A stretch of DNA of 28,246 nt. It comes from SURF-25 sp040754255 (GTDB taxonomy: Bacteria > Omnitrophota > Gorgyraeia > Gygaellales > Profunditerraquicolaceae). The position numbers and the translations under genes were made by a program. Location: positions 1-28,246 of the forward strand of contig JBFMDA010000017.1 in NCBI GenBank assembly GCA_040754255.1, in the 5' to 3' direction. Each line of letters begins with the position of its first letter. Position 1 is the first letter of the stretch. Shown one piece after another: positions 1-6,162 of the stretch. A model generated the notes under the pieces. It saw only the letters and a program-made list of their open reading frames with translations, was not told the origin of the DNA and did not search any database.

Positions 1-23
1 TACGCATAACGCGCTTGGTTCTT

Positions 24-190
24 GGGTAAGGGTTAAGTCATTGGTCTGGTGAGTAGGTAAGGTAGGTGGTGTAAAAAAAGAACACACACCAATAACCTTG
101 CCCTTTAACCAGACCATCAACCTCACCGTTACACCATACACGCTATCTTGACCTCAACCTCACTTAACCTAAGCCTTAACCTCAGCCTTA
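24..190. repeat. imperfect inverted repeat in intergenic DNA
   Basis: GGTCTGGT at 43-50 is matched by its exact reverse complement at 108-115. The similarity continues inward: 51-72 resembles the reverse complement of 86-107, around an A-rich loop at 73-85. Further out, GGTAAGGGTTAAG-like sequence near 25-37 resembles the complement of the CTTAACC repeats at 163-180. The left half is G/T-rich and the right half C/A-rich, so transcripts would fold into a long imperfect hairpin. No gene is seen here. It looks like a dispersed intergenic palindrome, but its copy number cannot be judged from one window. Confidence 0.5.
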
Positions 191-204
191 TAGTACAGAG
201 TCCT

Positions 205-275
205 GTATGCGTTCGGCGTACAGCGTAGTGCGTACGGAGTACAGTGTAATGAGCTGAACGCAAAACGCACAACGC
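205..275. repeat. second palindromic intergenic segment
   Basis: GCGTTC at 209-214 pairs with GAACGC at 256-261. Between them are several GTAC-containing near-repeats (GTACAGCGTAGTGCGTAC, then GGAGTACAGTGT). ACGC and CGCA words also recur on both sides, including the first bases of the window. There is no coding potential. It is probably another repeat-type intergenic element next to the one at 24-190. Confidence 0.4.
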
Positions 276-303
276 TGAGCCAGCTTAACTATACTACAAT
301 TCA

Positions 304-447
304 TATTCAAAAATGTCCAAACTGTAAATGAGTTATGCTTAAATTTTTGATAATAAGCTAATTTAATCTTATTTATACCTAAATTTAGATATTGACAAGG
401 AAGAGAAGCTGTGGTATATTTTAGTCGTATTCAGAAATGTCCAAACT
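304..447. repeat. AT-rich repeat bounded by AAATGTCCAAACT, copy A
   Basis: The word TATTC-NN-AAATGTCCAAACT occurs at 304-323 and again at 428-447, enclosing about 105 bp of AT-rich DNA. A related segment with the same two boundary words lies at 13994-14144. Inside both there is a TTTGAT(C)AATAAGC-like stretch a short way after the first boundary word. The second boundary word falls at the 5' end of the transposase-like reading frame, where it encodes the residues IQKCPN. The first boundary word would also read IQKCPNCK followed by a stop, as if it were a decayed copy of the same gene start. It probably belongs to the mobile element. Confidence 0.55.
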
Positions 448-1988
448 ATAGGAGATGCATGGGTACAATATATAAGTTAACTGAAAAAATAAAGGTGTTT
501 ATTGTTAAGATAAAACAGAAAAATCCAAGATTAAGTTGTAGAAAAATAGCAAATTTGGTTTCTGTAAAATTTAAGCATAGTATTTCTAAGTCTAGTGTTA
601 ATTTTGTACTTAAAAATGCTGGCTTAAGCCTTCCCGTGGGCAGAAGAAGGAAGAAGCGAAGGGGTAAGGTTGAAGCAAGCGGTTTAGGAGCAATTTTCCT
701 GAAAGCTGCTGACTATTTATTGGGAGGCACCCATTTGTTTTCAGAGGCTGTTAAAGATAGGCTACAATCTCCCCCCACGCATTTATTGTCAAAAACAGAG
801 GCCTTGCTTTATGGGCCGCTTTTTTTCGATCTGCATACTCAACCTCAAATTGAGCACAATTCCGGGCTATGGGCGTTAATAAGTCAAAATTTCACTCGCG
901 AAGATATATTATCTTATCTATCTGAAATTGAAAGAGTTAAATCATTATTCGTGGATTTATATAAGGTAATTTCTTCAACCTTTAAAGAAGTCAGGTATGT
1001 AAAACTAACCCTTTCAGAAGAGACAAATATTTTCCTAGATGGCCAATTGCACACTATCTGGTCTACTCCGAATATCCCGTATGATTTCTCCACAACCATT
1101 TATAATATAAATAGTTACGTTAATAAATATTTTGGGGGAGAACATCCTTTTATCCTTTTTACCGCACCGGGTTATGACGTCCCAATAAAAGAATTTTTTG
1201 ATTTGATAAGAGTACTAAGTTCTCCTGATAAAGCTGCTCTTAAATTTGCTTTTTACGGAAATAAATCAGAAGAACTTGAATTAAAAAAGATAGAAACAGG
1301 TAAAAGGTGTTTTTTGTTTGGGCTTTGGCCTTGGCAGTTTATCGAACACAGAAAAGTGAAATCTTTAGGAGAATTCCGGCCGTATTTTTGCGAGCCCATG
1401 AAGAAAAACATATATGTGGCAAATGCAGAGATAGAATTGCTACAACCAAAAGAAAATAAAGGAGTTACGTTAAATGGCTGCGCTTTAAAATTAAGCCTTT
1501 CCGAGAAAATAGGACTGGTTGTTTTGGGTAATTGCGAATACAGCCAGCTTACTCCCGAGCAGATGCTTGACACCTATGTAAGCCGTTGGCCGAACCTCCA
1601 GGAGGGATTCCAGGATTATAGCCGAAAAGTAGAGCTTTTTACGTATACTGCCAGCTCCCAACGGTTCTTCTCGGCGGAGCAGGTCCGTTTCGATAAAGAG
1701 AAGCTCCAGACGATAAACGACCTTTTGCACTATTATCTGCTCTTGCTGGATGCATACGTAAAATGGCACTTTTTCCCGTCGGGATTTGAAGAAAAGGATT
1801 TTTCTTTCTTTAGGGAGCACTTTTATGGGCTCAGGGCAAAAATAAGGAAGGAAAAGCAGCGCCTCGTGTTTTCATTCAAACCCCCCTCCAAATACCCATT
1901 CCTGAAAGAGCTTGAATATGCCTGCCGTCGGGTAAATGAGAGGGAAATCCTGCTATCCCAGAACATACGCCTGTGGTGCCAAATATAA
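411..1988 (+). CDS. DDE transposase-like protein
   Basis: The reading frame is 525 residues. Residues about 20-80 form a basic helix-turn-helix-like region (KNPRLSCRKIANLV, then SISKSSVNFVLKNAGLS, then a run of Arg and Lys), as in the N-terminus of many insertion-sequence transposases. The rest suits a DDE/RNase-H-like core: FLDGQ (Asp210) is a candidate first acidic residue, and RWPNLQEGFQDYSRK (Glu398) resembles the usual final Glu helix before the C-terminal part. The middle acidic residue is not certain. The start is ambiguous: GTG at 411 follows AAGGAAGAGA, but ATG at 459 (residue 17) follows AGGAG with a short gap and would give 509 residues. Residues 10-16 come from the flanking AAATGTCCAAACT repeat. 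No terminal inverted repeat was found downstream, so it may be a stranded copy. The first two thirds are more AT-rich than the last third. The IS family is not recognised. Confidence 0.6.
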   Translation: MVYFSRIQKCPNYRRCMGTIYKLTEKIKVFIVKIKQKNPRLSCRKIANLVSVKFKHSISKSSVNFVLKNAGLSLPVGRRRKKRRGKVEASGLGAIFLKAADYLLGGTHLFSEAVKDRLQSPPTHLLSKTEALLYGPLFFDLHTQPQIEHNSGLWALISQNFTREDILSYLSEIERVKSLFVDLYKVISSTFKEVRYVKLTLSEETNIFLDGQLHTIWSTPNIPYDFSTTIYNINSYVNKYFGGEHPFILFTAPGYDVPIKEFFDLIRVLSSPDKAALKFAFYGNKSEELELKKIETGKRCFLFGLWPWQFIEHRKVKSLGEFRPYFCEPMKKNIYVANAEIELLQPKENKGVTLNGCALKLSLSEKIGLVVLGNCEYSQLTPEQMLDTYVSRWPNLQEGFQDYSRKVELFTYTASSQRFFSAEQVRFDKEKLQTINDLLHYYLLLLDAYVKWHFFPSGFEEKDFSFFREHFYGLRAKIRKEKQRLVFSFKPPSKYPFLKELEYACRRVNEREILLSQNIRLWCQI

Positions 1989-2043
1989 TTTTAATAATAT
2001 AAGGGTATTTTCGAAAACGCTTTCTAAAGGCCCAAAAATATCC

Positions 2044-2072
2044 TTGACACCGTATAGAACAAATGGTATATT
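2044..2072 (+). promoter_or_regulatory. sigma-70 type promoter of the pilus operon
   Basis: TTGACA at 2044-2049 and TATATT at 2067-2072 are separated by 17 bases, with TG at 2064-2065 forming an extended -10. Transcription would begin near 2079-2081, about 190 bases before the first pilin start. That leaves room for the structured leader and terminator that follow. Confidence 0.8.
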
Positions 2073-2087
2073 TGAATTGCCTTGAAA

Positions 2088-2220
2088 AGGGCGAAAAAGC
2101 AAATCCACCAGGAGGAAGTGGATGCGCATTGCCACGGGACAACACAAAAGAAAAAGTATTTTTGTCGCTTTGTTATCCAAGGGCATCGGGATAACAAAGG
2201 ATTACGGTTATTTTTGCCGA
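2088..2220 (+). promoter_or_regulatory. structured leader RNA, candidate divergent GEMM-type riboswitch
   Basis: A closing stem can form between GGC(g)AAAAA at 2090-2098 and TTTTTGCC at 2211-2218. Inside it are three hairpins: ATCCAC/GTGGAT (2103-2108 with 2118-2123), GACAA/TTGTC (2138-2142 with 2162-2166) and a perfect 11-bp stem, CTTTGTTATCC/GGATAACAAAG (2168-2178 with 2189-2199). The 3' arm of the closing stem shares GCC with the 5' arm of the terminator at 2216, so the two folds exclude each other, as in a transcription-controlling riboswitch. Parts match the c-di-GMP-I aptamer at 14406-14490: GCAAATCC for GCAAACC, GCGCATTGCCACGGGAC for ACGCAAAGCCnCGGGTC, and GCCGA at the end. However, the CGCAAAG segment reads CGCATTG, and the P3 side carries an extra hairpin. 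It is therefore either a diverged c-di-GMP riboswitch, a related ligand class, or something new. Confidence 0.5.
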
Positions 2221-2258
2221 GAGTCAAATGAAGTAGAAAACTCTCGGCTTTTTATTTT
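2216..2258 (+). terminator. intrinsic terminator in the pilus-operon leader
   Basis: GCCGAGAGT at 2216-2224 pairs perfectly with ACTCTCGGC at 2240-2248 and is followed by a T-rich run (2249-2258). It lies between the promoter and the first pilin gene, so it would block the whole operon unless prevented. Its first bases are also part of the leader's closing stem, so leader folding would favour read-through. Confidence 0.85.
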
Positions 2259-2270
2259 AAGGGGTTTCTA

Positions 2271-2459
2271 ATGAATTTAAAAAAGAATTTAAAAAGTCAA
2301 AAAGGTCAGGCGTTACTAGAGTACATTTTGATTTTTACGGTAATGATCTCGGTTATCTTCATCGTGTTCGGTGCACTTACTCCTGAGAAGCTGGGGATAA
2401 AGCCTGTGTTTAGCGGAGCAATAGATAATGCTATTGAGTATATTAACAGAAGCAGGTGA
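2271..2459 (+). CDS. Flp-type pilin-like protein 1 (62 aa)
   Basis: First gene of the pilus operon, 12 bases after the leader terminator's T-run, with AAGGGG six bases before the ATG. The N-terminus is a classic prepilin: a short basic leader (KKNLKSQKG), a Gly at the predicted cut, then QALLEY with Glu at mature position 5, then about 20 hydrophobic residues. Flp pilins of Tad systems have this layout: the leader is cut by a TadV-type peptidase and the hydrophobic helix packs in the fibre core. The mature part is short, about 45 residues, which fits a fibre-forming or minor Flp pilin. The tail has one N-R-S sequon. Which of the seven small pilins is the main subunit cannot be told from sequence. 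Confidence 0.75.
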   Translation: MNLKKNLKSQKGQALLEYILIFTVMISVIFIVFGALTPEKLGIKPVFSGAIDNAIEYINRSR

Positions 2460-2463
2460 TATC

Positions 2464-2787
2464 ATGAATAAAAAAGGGATGGCAACTTTTGAAACAACGG
2501 TATTTATAATGTTGTTTACTATTGCCAGCCTTGCGATGTATGGCTATGTTAAAAATGCTATTCAGGGGAACTGGAAGAAAAACATGGCCAGTTTTGCAGA
2601 AGGGCAGTATAGGCAAGGTGCAACCACTGAAACCGATTCCGATGTAATTTATGTAACGCCCCGGGTACACCTTGACCTGGATATCGACGGGTCAATAAAC
2701 GAAAATATTAATGTGGCGACTGCCAGCGGTATACACCAGGTTTCGAACTGGGGGAGATATAATGATCCTGCGGAACACCCAGAATAA
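2464..2787 (+). CDS. pilin-like protein 2 (107 aa)
   Basis: Start chosen at ATG 2464, four bases after the previous stop. The preceding AGCAGGTG gives a weak ribosome site, and an earlier in-frame ATG at 2428 would overlap pilin 1 and spoil the short leader. The N-terminus MNKKG-MATFE is a prepilin processing site with Glu at mature position 5, followed by a hydrophobic helix (TTVFIMLFTIASLAMYGY). The mature domain has a polar, Thr- and Asp-rich tail (TTETDSD, VHLDLDIDG) that would face the solvent. The mature protein starts with Met rather than Gln, unlike most of its neighbours. It could be a minor pilin or a priming pseudopilin. Confidence 0.65.
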   Translation: MNKKGMATFETTVFIMLFTIASLAMYGYVKNAIQGNWKKNMASFAEGQYRQGATTETDSDVIYVTPRVHLDLDIDGSINENINVATASGIHQVSNWGRYNDPAEHPE

Positions 2788-2944
2788 GGCGCGAAAGGGC
2801 CAGACTACGTTAGAATATGCCTTATTGATTATTGCGGTGGCAGCGGCGTTTATCGCCATGTATAGATATTTAAGCGGCGCTACCGGAGCGAAGCTGCATG
2901 ATATCGAGAATGAGCTTAATCCGGGAGTAGATATTCAGCCGTAG
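2762..2944 (+). CDS. Flp-type pilin-like protein 3 (60 aa)
   Basis: Start taken at ATG 2762 with GGGGGAGA upstream. It overlaps the end of pilin 2 by 26 bases, so the two are probably translationally coupled. An in-frame ATG at 2711 would add 17 residues ahead of the leader and is less likely. The leader RNTQNKARKG is followed by QTTLEYALLIIAVAAAFIAMY: Gly at the cut, Glu at mature position 5 and a long hydrophobic helix. The mature peptide of about 45 residues matches the short Flp pilin class. Confidence 0.75.
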   Translation: MILRNTQNKARKGQTTLEYALLIIAVAAAFIAMYRYLSGATGAKLHDIENELNPGVDIQP

Positions 2945-3000
2945 CAATTGGATGTAGATGTAAGAACAAAAATATACTAAAGAGAGAGGAGGTGAAACAT

Positions 3001-3168
3001 ATGTTAGGGAAAAAAGGCCAGTCAACGCTGGAGTATGTACTTGTTTTATCAGCGATTATTGCAGCTATCATTTTTGCGACTATCACGTTTATGAGGCCGA
3101 GGCTGCAAAACTCTATGAACCACGTGACGAACCAAATGGCAAACCAGATCCATAAAATCAGATTCTAA
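3001..3168 (+). CDS. Flp-type pilin-like protein 4 (55 aa)
   Basis: This small gene has a near-perfect ribosome site, AGGAGGTGA, nine bases ahead of the ATG, the strongest of the cluster together with that of pilin 6. The product starts MLGKKG-QSTLEYVLVLSAIIAAIIFATITF: basic leader, Gly at the cut, Glu at mature position 5 and a hydrophobic helix. It ends in a short Asn/Gln/His-containing tail with no sequons. Strong translation signals and minimal size make it one candidate for the main pilus subunit, though this is only inference. Confidence 0.75.
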   Translation: MLGKKGQSTLEYVLVLSAIIAAIIFATITFMRPRLQNSMNHVTNQMANQIHKIRF

Positions 3169-3198
3169 CCAATCTTGTCAGAAGGGGGTGAAAAAGAA

Positions 3199-3537
3199 AT
3201 GTTAAAAAGATTAAGCAAAAGGGCTCAGACAACCGCCGAATACGCGATACTTATCGCCTTGGTTGTAGGAGCAGTCATTGCGATGCAAATTTACGTACGT
3301 AGAAGCTTGCAAGGCAAGATTAAGGATGCTACTGATTTGCCGCTTAATTTGACCGGAACCGGCTACAATGCCTCCTCGTTTAACACAACCCAGTATGAGC
3401 CGTATTACTTCAATTCAACGGCAGTGACGAACCAGAGGCAGACTTTAACAGAACAGATGCAAGTTGCTGGTGGCGTTATTAGAGGCACCAATGCTACCTC
3501 AACAGTCGCACGTAACCAGACCGTGGGCTGGAGATAA
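3199..3537 (+). CDS. pilin-like protein 5 with sequon-rich tail (112 aa)
   Basis: Start at ATG 3199 with AAGGGGGTG upstream; a GTG or TTG further upstream would lengthen the leader for no reason. The leader LKRLSKRA is followed by QTTAEYAILIALVVGAVIAMQ. The residue before the predicted cut is Ala rather than the usual Gly, which most prepilin peptidases tolerate less well. After the helix comes a YVRRSLQGKIKDA segment shared with pilins 6 and 7, then a polar tail rich in Asn, Ser and Thr. I count six N-x-S/T sequons in that tail (NLT, NAS, NTT, NST, NAT, NQT). It has the same domain plan as the next two genes, so these three look like tandem duplicates with diverging tails. Confidence 0.75.
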   Translation: MLKRLSKRAQTTAEYAILIALVVGAVIAMQIYVRRSLQGKIKDATDLPLNLTGTGYNASSFNTTQYEPYYFNSTAVTNQRQTLTEQMQVAGGVIRGTNATSTVARNQTVGWR

Positions 3538-3580
3538 ACAAACTGTTTTTTTCATAACCTAATAAGGAGGTGAAGTAAGG

Positions 3581-3904
3581 ATGTTTATCCGCTTAAATAA
3601 AAGAGGGCAAAGCACACTAGAGTATGCAGTAATTATTGCTGTTATCGTAGCTGCGCTTATTGCGATGCAAGCCTACGTGAAAAGAGGTCTGCAGGGAAGG
3701 CTCAGACAGGCCTCAGATGATATCGGCGAGCAATTCTCTACGGCCAATACAACCTCGAACATGACTACTACTATTACGGTGAACAGTACGGAGAGGATTA
3801 TCCCCGGTAACAACTCAACAACTACCACGAACACGAGGCAGACGCAGAACAGGACCGGAAGCGAAACGATCGGCAATTTCTCGCAGGAATATTGGCCGAC
3901 GTAG
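3581..3904 (+). CDS. pilin-like protein 6 with sequon-rich tail (107 aa)
   Basis: The ribosome site TAAGGAGGTGA precedes the ATG. The leader FIRLNKRG is followed by QSTLEYAVIIAVIVAALIAMQ: Gly at the cut, Glu at mature position 5. The YVKRGLQGRLRQASDDI segment after the helix aligns with the matching part of pilins 5 and 7. The last 55 or so residues are dominated by Thr, Asn and Ser (runs such as NMTTTITVNST and NNSTTTTNT) with seven N-x-S/T sequons. Such a tail should be exposed and could be glycosylated; the sequence alone cannot show that it is. Confidence 0.75.
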   Translation: MFIRLNKRGQSTLEYAVIIAVIVAALIAMQAYVKRGLQGRLRQASDDIGEQFSTANTTSNMTTTITVNSTERIIPGNNSTTTTNTRQTQNRTGSETIGNFSQEYWPT

Positions 3905-3937
3905 TAGCACTCACAAAGGCGAGCTGAAGGTGTAAAG

Positions 3938-4270
3938 ATGAGGAAGGTAACATACGCAAGAGGACAGAGTACTACCGAATATGCGGTGCTGGCAGCGTTG
4001 ATTGCTTCGGCGTTGATTGCGATGAATGTGTATGTCAAGCGCAGCATCCAGGGGAAGATCCGGGATTTAGCGGACCAGATTGCGCCCGAAGAGGAGCACT
4101 ATCACCCCCGGTTTACCAACTCTACGTATGTCACCAACCAATCTGGCGTGACGGTGTATAACGTAAGCCAGGGCGTATCTAGGGTGTATCAGAACGGCTC
4201 TGAAGGTTCTTCGCCCGAAAATATAACCAGGAGCGGTTATGAAGAGACGCCTACGTTTATTAAGAATTAA
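3938..4270 (+). CDS. pilin-like protein 7 with sequon-rich tail (110 aa)
   Basis: GAAGGTG lies seven bases before the ATG. The leader RKVTYARG is followed by QSTTEYAVLAALIASALIAMN with Gly at the cut and Glu at mature position 5. A YVKRSIQGKIRDLADQI segment is shared with pilins 5 and 6. The tail keeps the NSTxVTNQ motif found in pilin 5 and holds five N-x-S/T sequons (NST, NQS, NVS, NGS, NIT). The end overlaps the next gene by 32 bases, suggesting coupled translation with the TadE-like protein. Confidence 0.75.
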   Translation: MRKVTYARGQSTTEYAVLAALIASALIAMNVYVKRSIQGKIRDLADQIAPEEEHYHPRFTNSTYVTNQSGVTVYNVSQGVSRVYQNGSEGSSPENITRSGYEETPTFIKN

Positions 4271-5018
4271 TGGGAGTAAAAAAAAAGGCCAGGCAACCAC
4301 AGAGCTTGCGATTATCGGCACCCTTGTGATTATGGCGCTTGCCTACCTTATACAATATGGCTATGTGTACAATAACCGTCAGGCACTTGAAATGTACGCC
4401 TTCAGAAAGGCCCTGGAATTAAGCAAGCAGTATGAGAGGGGGATAACGCTTACCGTGATGCGGGACGTTATCCTCCCCTCTTTTTTTACCGGAGTTTCAA
4501 GGCAGCGGTTGATGGCTACCGCCTCTGTCGAGTATAATCCGTATAAACTCTACACTCCCTACCAGGAAGACCCCGAAGACGTTGGCACGTGGCAATTGGT
4601 TCAGCTCAATGACGGCATGATACGTAAGAATTATTTTTTGCAAGTTCCCCCCACGTTGATTACTACCAGGAATGAGACCGGCGACAATATCGCCATGTGG
4701 TACAATTCTGCTATTTCCGAGTTCGATTCTCAAGCCCAATTGGAGAAAAAAAGCTCTGCCTATGAATATACTACCTCTGTGTCTGAGGCCGGGCAGGTGT
4801 ACACTATAGTAAAACAATTAAAAAGTAGAGACACTATTCCTACGAAAGTCATTTTTGACAATGCAACCAATATTGCAGATGCGATGCTTAGGGATGACTG
4901 GGACAACAACTATCATGGGTATGTGAGTGTGCATGCGTCGACTATCCCTAAAGATGTGAATATGATCCTTGATGAGGAGGTTACCAAAGGTAAAAATGTG
5001 GTTACTACCCGTTACTAA
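4239..5018 (+). CDS. TadE-like minor pilin (259 aa)
   Basis: ATG 4239 follows CCAGGAGCGG and lies inside the end of pilin 7. A basic leader (RINGSKKKG) precedes QATTELAIIGTLVIMALAYLIQY, a prepilin site with Glu at mature position 5 and one membrane helix. This N-terminus and a soluble part of over 200 residues fit TadE/TadF-type minor pilins, which are thought to start or cap Tad pili. The helix runs into a charged helical region (YAFRKALELSKQYERG), and the rest is mixed alpha/beta with no motif I recognise. It contains only two sequons, in contrast with the small pilins just upstream. The 3' end overlaps the next gene. Confidence 0.65.
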   Translation: MKRRLRLLRINGSKKKGQATTELAIIGTLVIMALAYLIQYGYVYNNRQALEMYAFRKALELSKQYERGITLTVMRDVILPSFFTGVSRQRLMATASVEYNPYKLYTPYQEDPEDVGTWQLVQLNDGMIRKNYFLQVPPTLITTRNETGDNIAMWYNSAISEFDSQAQLEKKSSAYEYTTSVSEAGQVYTIVKQLKSRDTIPTKVIFDNATNIADAMLRDDWDNNYHGYVSVHASTIPKDVNMILDEEVTKGKNVVTTRY

Positions 5019-6147
5019 AAGACGTTCGGGCCAGGTAGTGCTTGAGACAGTGGTGGTGGTGATGTGTCTGGCAGTGATTGCCATCTCCTCTGCGCGCCTC
5101 TTTTCAAGCTTAAATCTGCATATGCTTGACCGATTGAATATCTTCAGGCAGTCGCGCCTGCAGGCAGTGAATGCCCCGCATGTACTTTCGGGCAGGCTGT
5201 TACCAGTTGCTCCTCTTTCCCGCGGAGGGTATCGCGAACTCAGCAATCCTACTACCTTACTGGATTATGCGCCTAAGAATATCGTGAATATCGAACCCTA
5301 TATTCCGCAAGGCGCTTTTTTCTGGGATAGTTATGGCGTTCAGTATGAAACAGAGCTTTTATTAAACACCATACTTAAATATATGCTCAATCAGGCATAT
5401 TGGTATTCTACTCATTGCACGTGGAATAGCGCGACAAAGCGCTTTGAGCCTTCCCGTTACATCATTTACATTCAGCGCATGATGGACCGGACAATGCCGG
5501 TAATGGACAAAATCTATCAGAATCTGTTGGATTCTTTTGATGAATATGTAAGTACCCTTACTGACCCGGCGCGTATTGCCGAAGCCCAGGCAGCAAGGGC
5601 TCAGTTGATAGCAGCAAAACAGGCTGCCATAGATATGCTTGCGTTTATTAAAGACAATATTGGCGATCTTGAAAGGGATCGATACGGAAGAATAATAGGG
5701 CCTTCTGATCTCCACGATGCTGCAGTAACTATGCTAAGGGCGTTGGTAATTGGCGGCGATATTGAGCAGGAAATAAACGGGATGCCGGTTCAAACATGGC
5801 ATGATGGCGTTGGTGAACTCCCTACGCCTCCCGGCCCGTTTTTTAACCTGTATCCGGCTATTTGGAGTGATTACACCTACAGGACCATAAATGTAGAAAT
5901 TACCAGCAGCCCAAGCTCCCGCAGGCGCGTGGAATCTGCCAGAAACTGGATGGGCAGGGTAGTGGCTGACGCAGCCAGCCAGCAGCAGGAAGCCTATGAA
6001 ATCGCGGTGAAATGCTATGACCATTTGACTGCAGCACTTGAAAATTTTAATGATGATGAGGCGCGCAATTATTATGTAGAAATGGCAAGATTAGAGGCCT
6101 CGGCCCTGGCTGATATAGGGTATGCGTCACGGTATTGCCCTCCATAA
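4996..6147 (+). CDS. TadE/TadF-like minor pilin (383 aa)
   Basis: Start taken at ATG 4996, with AAAGG five bases upstream; TTG 4969 and ATG 4972 are in-frame alternatives that add eight or nine residues. The gene overlaps the previous one by 23 bases. The leader LLPVTKRRSG precedes QVVLETVVVVMCLAVIAISSARL: Gly at the cut, Glu at mature position 5 and one hydrophobic helix. The soluble part is unusually long for this class. It is largely helical, with an Ala/Gln-rich helix (AQAARAQLIAAKQAA) and a second helical block near the C-terminus. Its place after a TadE-like gene and before a TadG-like gene suggests a minor tip pilin. No catalytic motif is seen. Confidence 0.6.
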   Translation: MWLLPVTKRRSGQVVLETVVVVMCLAVIAISSARLFSSLNLHMLDRLNIFRQSRLQAVNAPHVLSGRLLPVAPLSRGGYRELSNPTTLLDYAPKNIVNIEPYIPQGAFFWDSYGVQYETELLLNTILKYMLNQAYWYSTHCTWNSATKRFEPSRYIIYIQRMMDRTMPVMDKIYQNLLDSFDEYVSTLTDPARIAEAQAARAQLIAAKQAAIDMLAFIKDNIGDLERDRYGRIIGPSDLHDAAVTMLRALVIGGDIEQEINGMPVQTWHDGVGELPTPPGPFFNLYPAIWSDYTYRTINVEITSSPSSRRRVESARNWMGRVVADAASQQQEAYEIAVKCYDHLTAALENFNDDEARNYYVEMARLEASALADIGYASRYCPP

Positions 6148-6162
6148 GAGGAAGAGGTTGTT

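Noticed and set aside
2088..2220. Pilus-operon leader considered as a cobalamin riboswitch because of GCCAC
   Set aside because: The other cobalamin-box elements are absent and the order of motifs follows GEMM better.
2428..2463. Earlier ATG for pilin 2, and similar upstream starts at 2711 and 3175 for pilins 3 and 5
   Set aside because: They would add non-basic residues ahead of the short prepilin leader, while the later ATGs have fitting ribosome sites and leader lengths.
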